Below are positions 63,524 to 64,000 of a stretch of DNA of 64,000 nucleotides, one piece after another (position 1 is the first letter of the stretch; each line of letters begins with the position of its first letter). The notes below the pieces were generated by a model. The model was not told the origin of the DNA, did no database searches, and worked only from the letters and a program-made list of their open reading frames with translations. Both the position numbers and the translations under genes were made by a program. Source of the DNA: Marinobacter guineae (lineage in GTDB: Bacteria > Pseudomonadota > Gammaproteobacteria > Pseudomonadales > Oleiphilaceae); NCBI RefSeq assembly GCF_002744735.1, contig NZ_KZ319339.1, positions 434,001 through 498,000 on the forward strand, read 5' to 3'.

Positions 63524-64000
63524 TGTCGTTGTTCCTCCTTTCCAGCCATTGCCTCACCCGTTGCAGATCGCTTTCGGTGTCCACGCCGGCGGGCGGTTTC
63601 ACCGACGCCACATCCACGTGGATCCGGGCACCGTTATACAGGGCTCGCAGTTGTTCAAGAGACTCGGTGATCTCCGTGGGCGCGGGCGACCAACTGACAA
63701 ATTGCCCGAGTACCGAGACCCGATACCCGTAGATGCCGATGTGCCGGAAATAACCGATGTTATCAGGCATGGAAACGTCGATACCGGTTAACGGTGTACC
63801 ACCCTGCCAATGGTCCCGGGCCCAGGGTATCGGCGCGCGGCTGAAATAATGGGCCATGCCCTGATGATCAAACACCACCTTGACGACGTTGGGATTAAAA
63901 ACCTGCTCCGGGTCGTGGATGCGCTCGCACAGGGTCGCAATTGCGGCTTCCGGGTAGAGCTCCAGATTGTCCGCAACCTGGTTGATCAGCTCTGGCGGAA
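63516..64000 (-). CDS. kdsB: 3-deoxy-manno-octulosonate cytidylyltransferase, C-terminal part
   Basis: KdsB activates Kdo as CMP-Kdo for lipopolysaccharide core synthesis. About 160 C-terminal residues are in the window; the N-terminus lies past the right edge. The visible part has YFSRAPIPWARD, IGIYGYRVSVLGQFV, the ESLEQLRAL segment and VDTESDLQRVRQWLE, all in family positions. The reading frame is open to the edge (VADNLELYPEAAIATL). Confidence 0.93.
   Translation of the reverse strand, partial: PPELINQVADNLELYPEAAIATLCERIHDPEQVFNPNVVKVVFDHQGMAHYFSRAPIPWARDHWQGGTPLTGIDVSMPDNIGYFRHIGIYGYRVSVLGQFVSWSPAPTEITESLEQLRALYNGARIHVDVASVKPPAGVDTESDLQRVRQWLERRNNDNG

Overview
The window is a gammaproteobacterial chromosome segment, most like Marinobacter. 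This rests on gene order (aspS-ruvC-ruvA-ruvB-ybgC-tolQRAB-pal-cpoB next to tRNA-Lys and nadA; guaB-guaA; dapA-bamC-purC), the style of the proteins, a fairly GC-rich composition, GGAG-type ribosome binding sites and frequent TTG starts. It comes from recognition, not from a database search. The DNA is almost fully coding, with 69 coding regions (three of them partial or broken) and three tRNA genes.

Layout. 1-2.3 kb: end of a methylcitrate-cycle operon (GntR regulator, prpB, partial prpC) whose leader carries three copies of a 12-bp operator. 2.3-8.7 kb: a PerM-type permease, opgH, a small ORF and opgG (osmoregulated periplasmic glucans), then a barrel-only TpsB-like outer-membrane protein. 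9-9.9 kb: galU. 10.3-17 kb: an uncharacterised cluster of a RibD reductase-domain protein, an integral membrane protein of the LPG-synthase/UPF0104 type, a GT4 glycosyltransferase fused to a methyltransferase, a divergent pterin-synthase-like protein, a BchC-like dehydrogenase, a CDP-alcohol phosphatidyltransferase and a YceI protein. 17-21.6 kb: an envelope protein, a secreted lipase, a DMT exporter and a PEP-CTERM/VWA protein behind a sigma-54-type promoter. 21.7-22.9 kb: tRNA-Val and two unrecognised small genes. 22.9-32.7 kb: lipocalin, UDP-sugar epimerase, outer-membrane barrel, purC-bamC-dapA, bcp, AI-2E permease, TusA-like protein, bepA, nadA. 32.8-43 kb: two tRNA-Lys genes, the Tol-Pal operon, ruvBAC and aspS. 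43-49.8 kb: fabR, HIT protein, tadA-galE-ugd, then an accessory patch (LysE exporter, MFS fragment, LysR, hxpB). 49.8-64 kb: guaA, guaB, xseA, prpE-type ligase, cold-shock gene, leuA, Lrp and TetR regulators, proS, and murB / LMW phosphatase / partial kdsB.

How the genes fit together. Envelope work dominates: Tol-Pal, BamC, BepA, OpgGH, MurB and KdsB, and UDP-glucose metabolism (galU, galE, ugd, a UDP-glucuronate epimerase-type protein), which can supply OpgH, lipopolysaccharide and capsule. Propionate activation (prpE-type ligase) and the methylcitrate cycle lie at opposite ends.

The best candidate for an undescribed system is the 10.3-17 kb cluster. It combines pterin/pyrimidine-reductase folds with glycosylation, methylation, phospholipid-headgroup transfer, a polytopic membrane protein and a periplasmic lipid-binding protein. 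The genes overlap and diverge from one shared promoter region. The PTPS-like member lacks the usual catalytic Cys and one zinc His, and the dehydrogenase lacks the usual zinc-ligand Cys. I infer a membrane-anchored, glycosylated and methylated product whose chemistry cannot be read from sequence alone.
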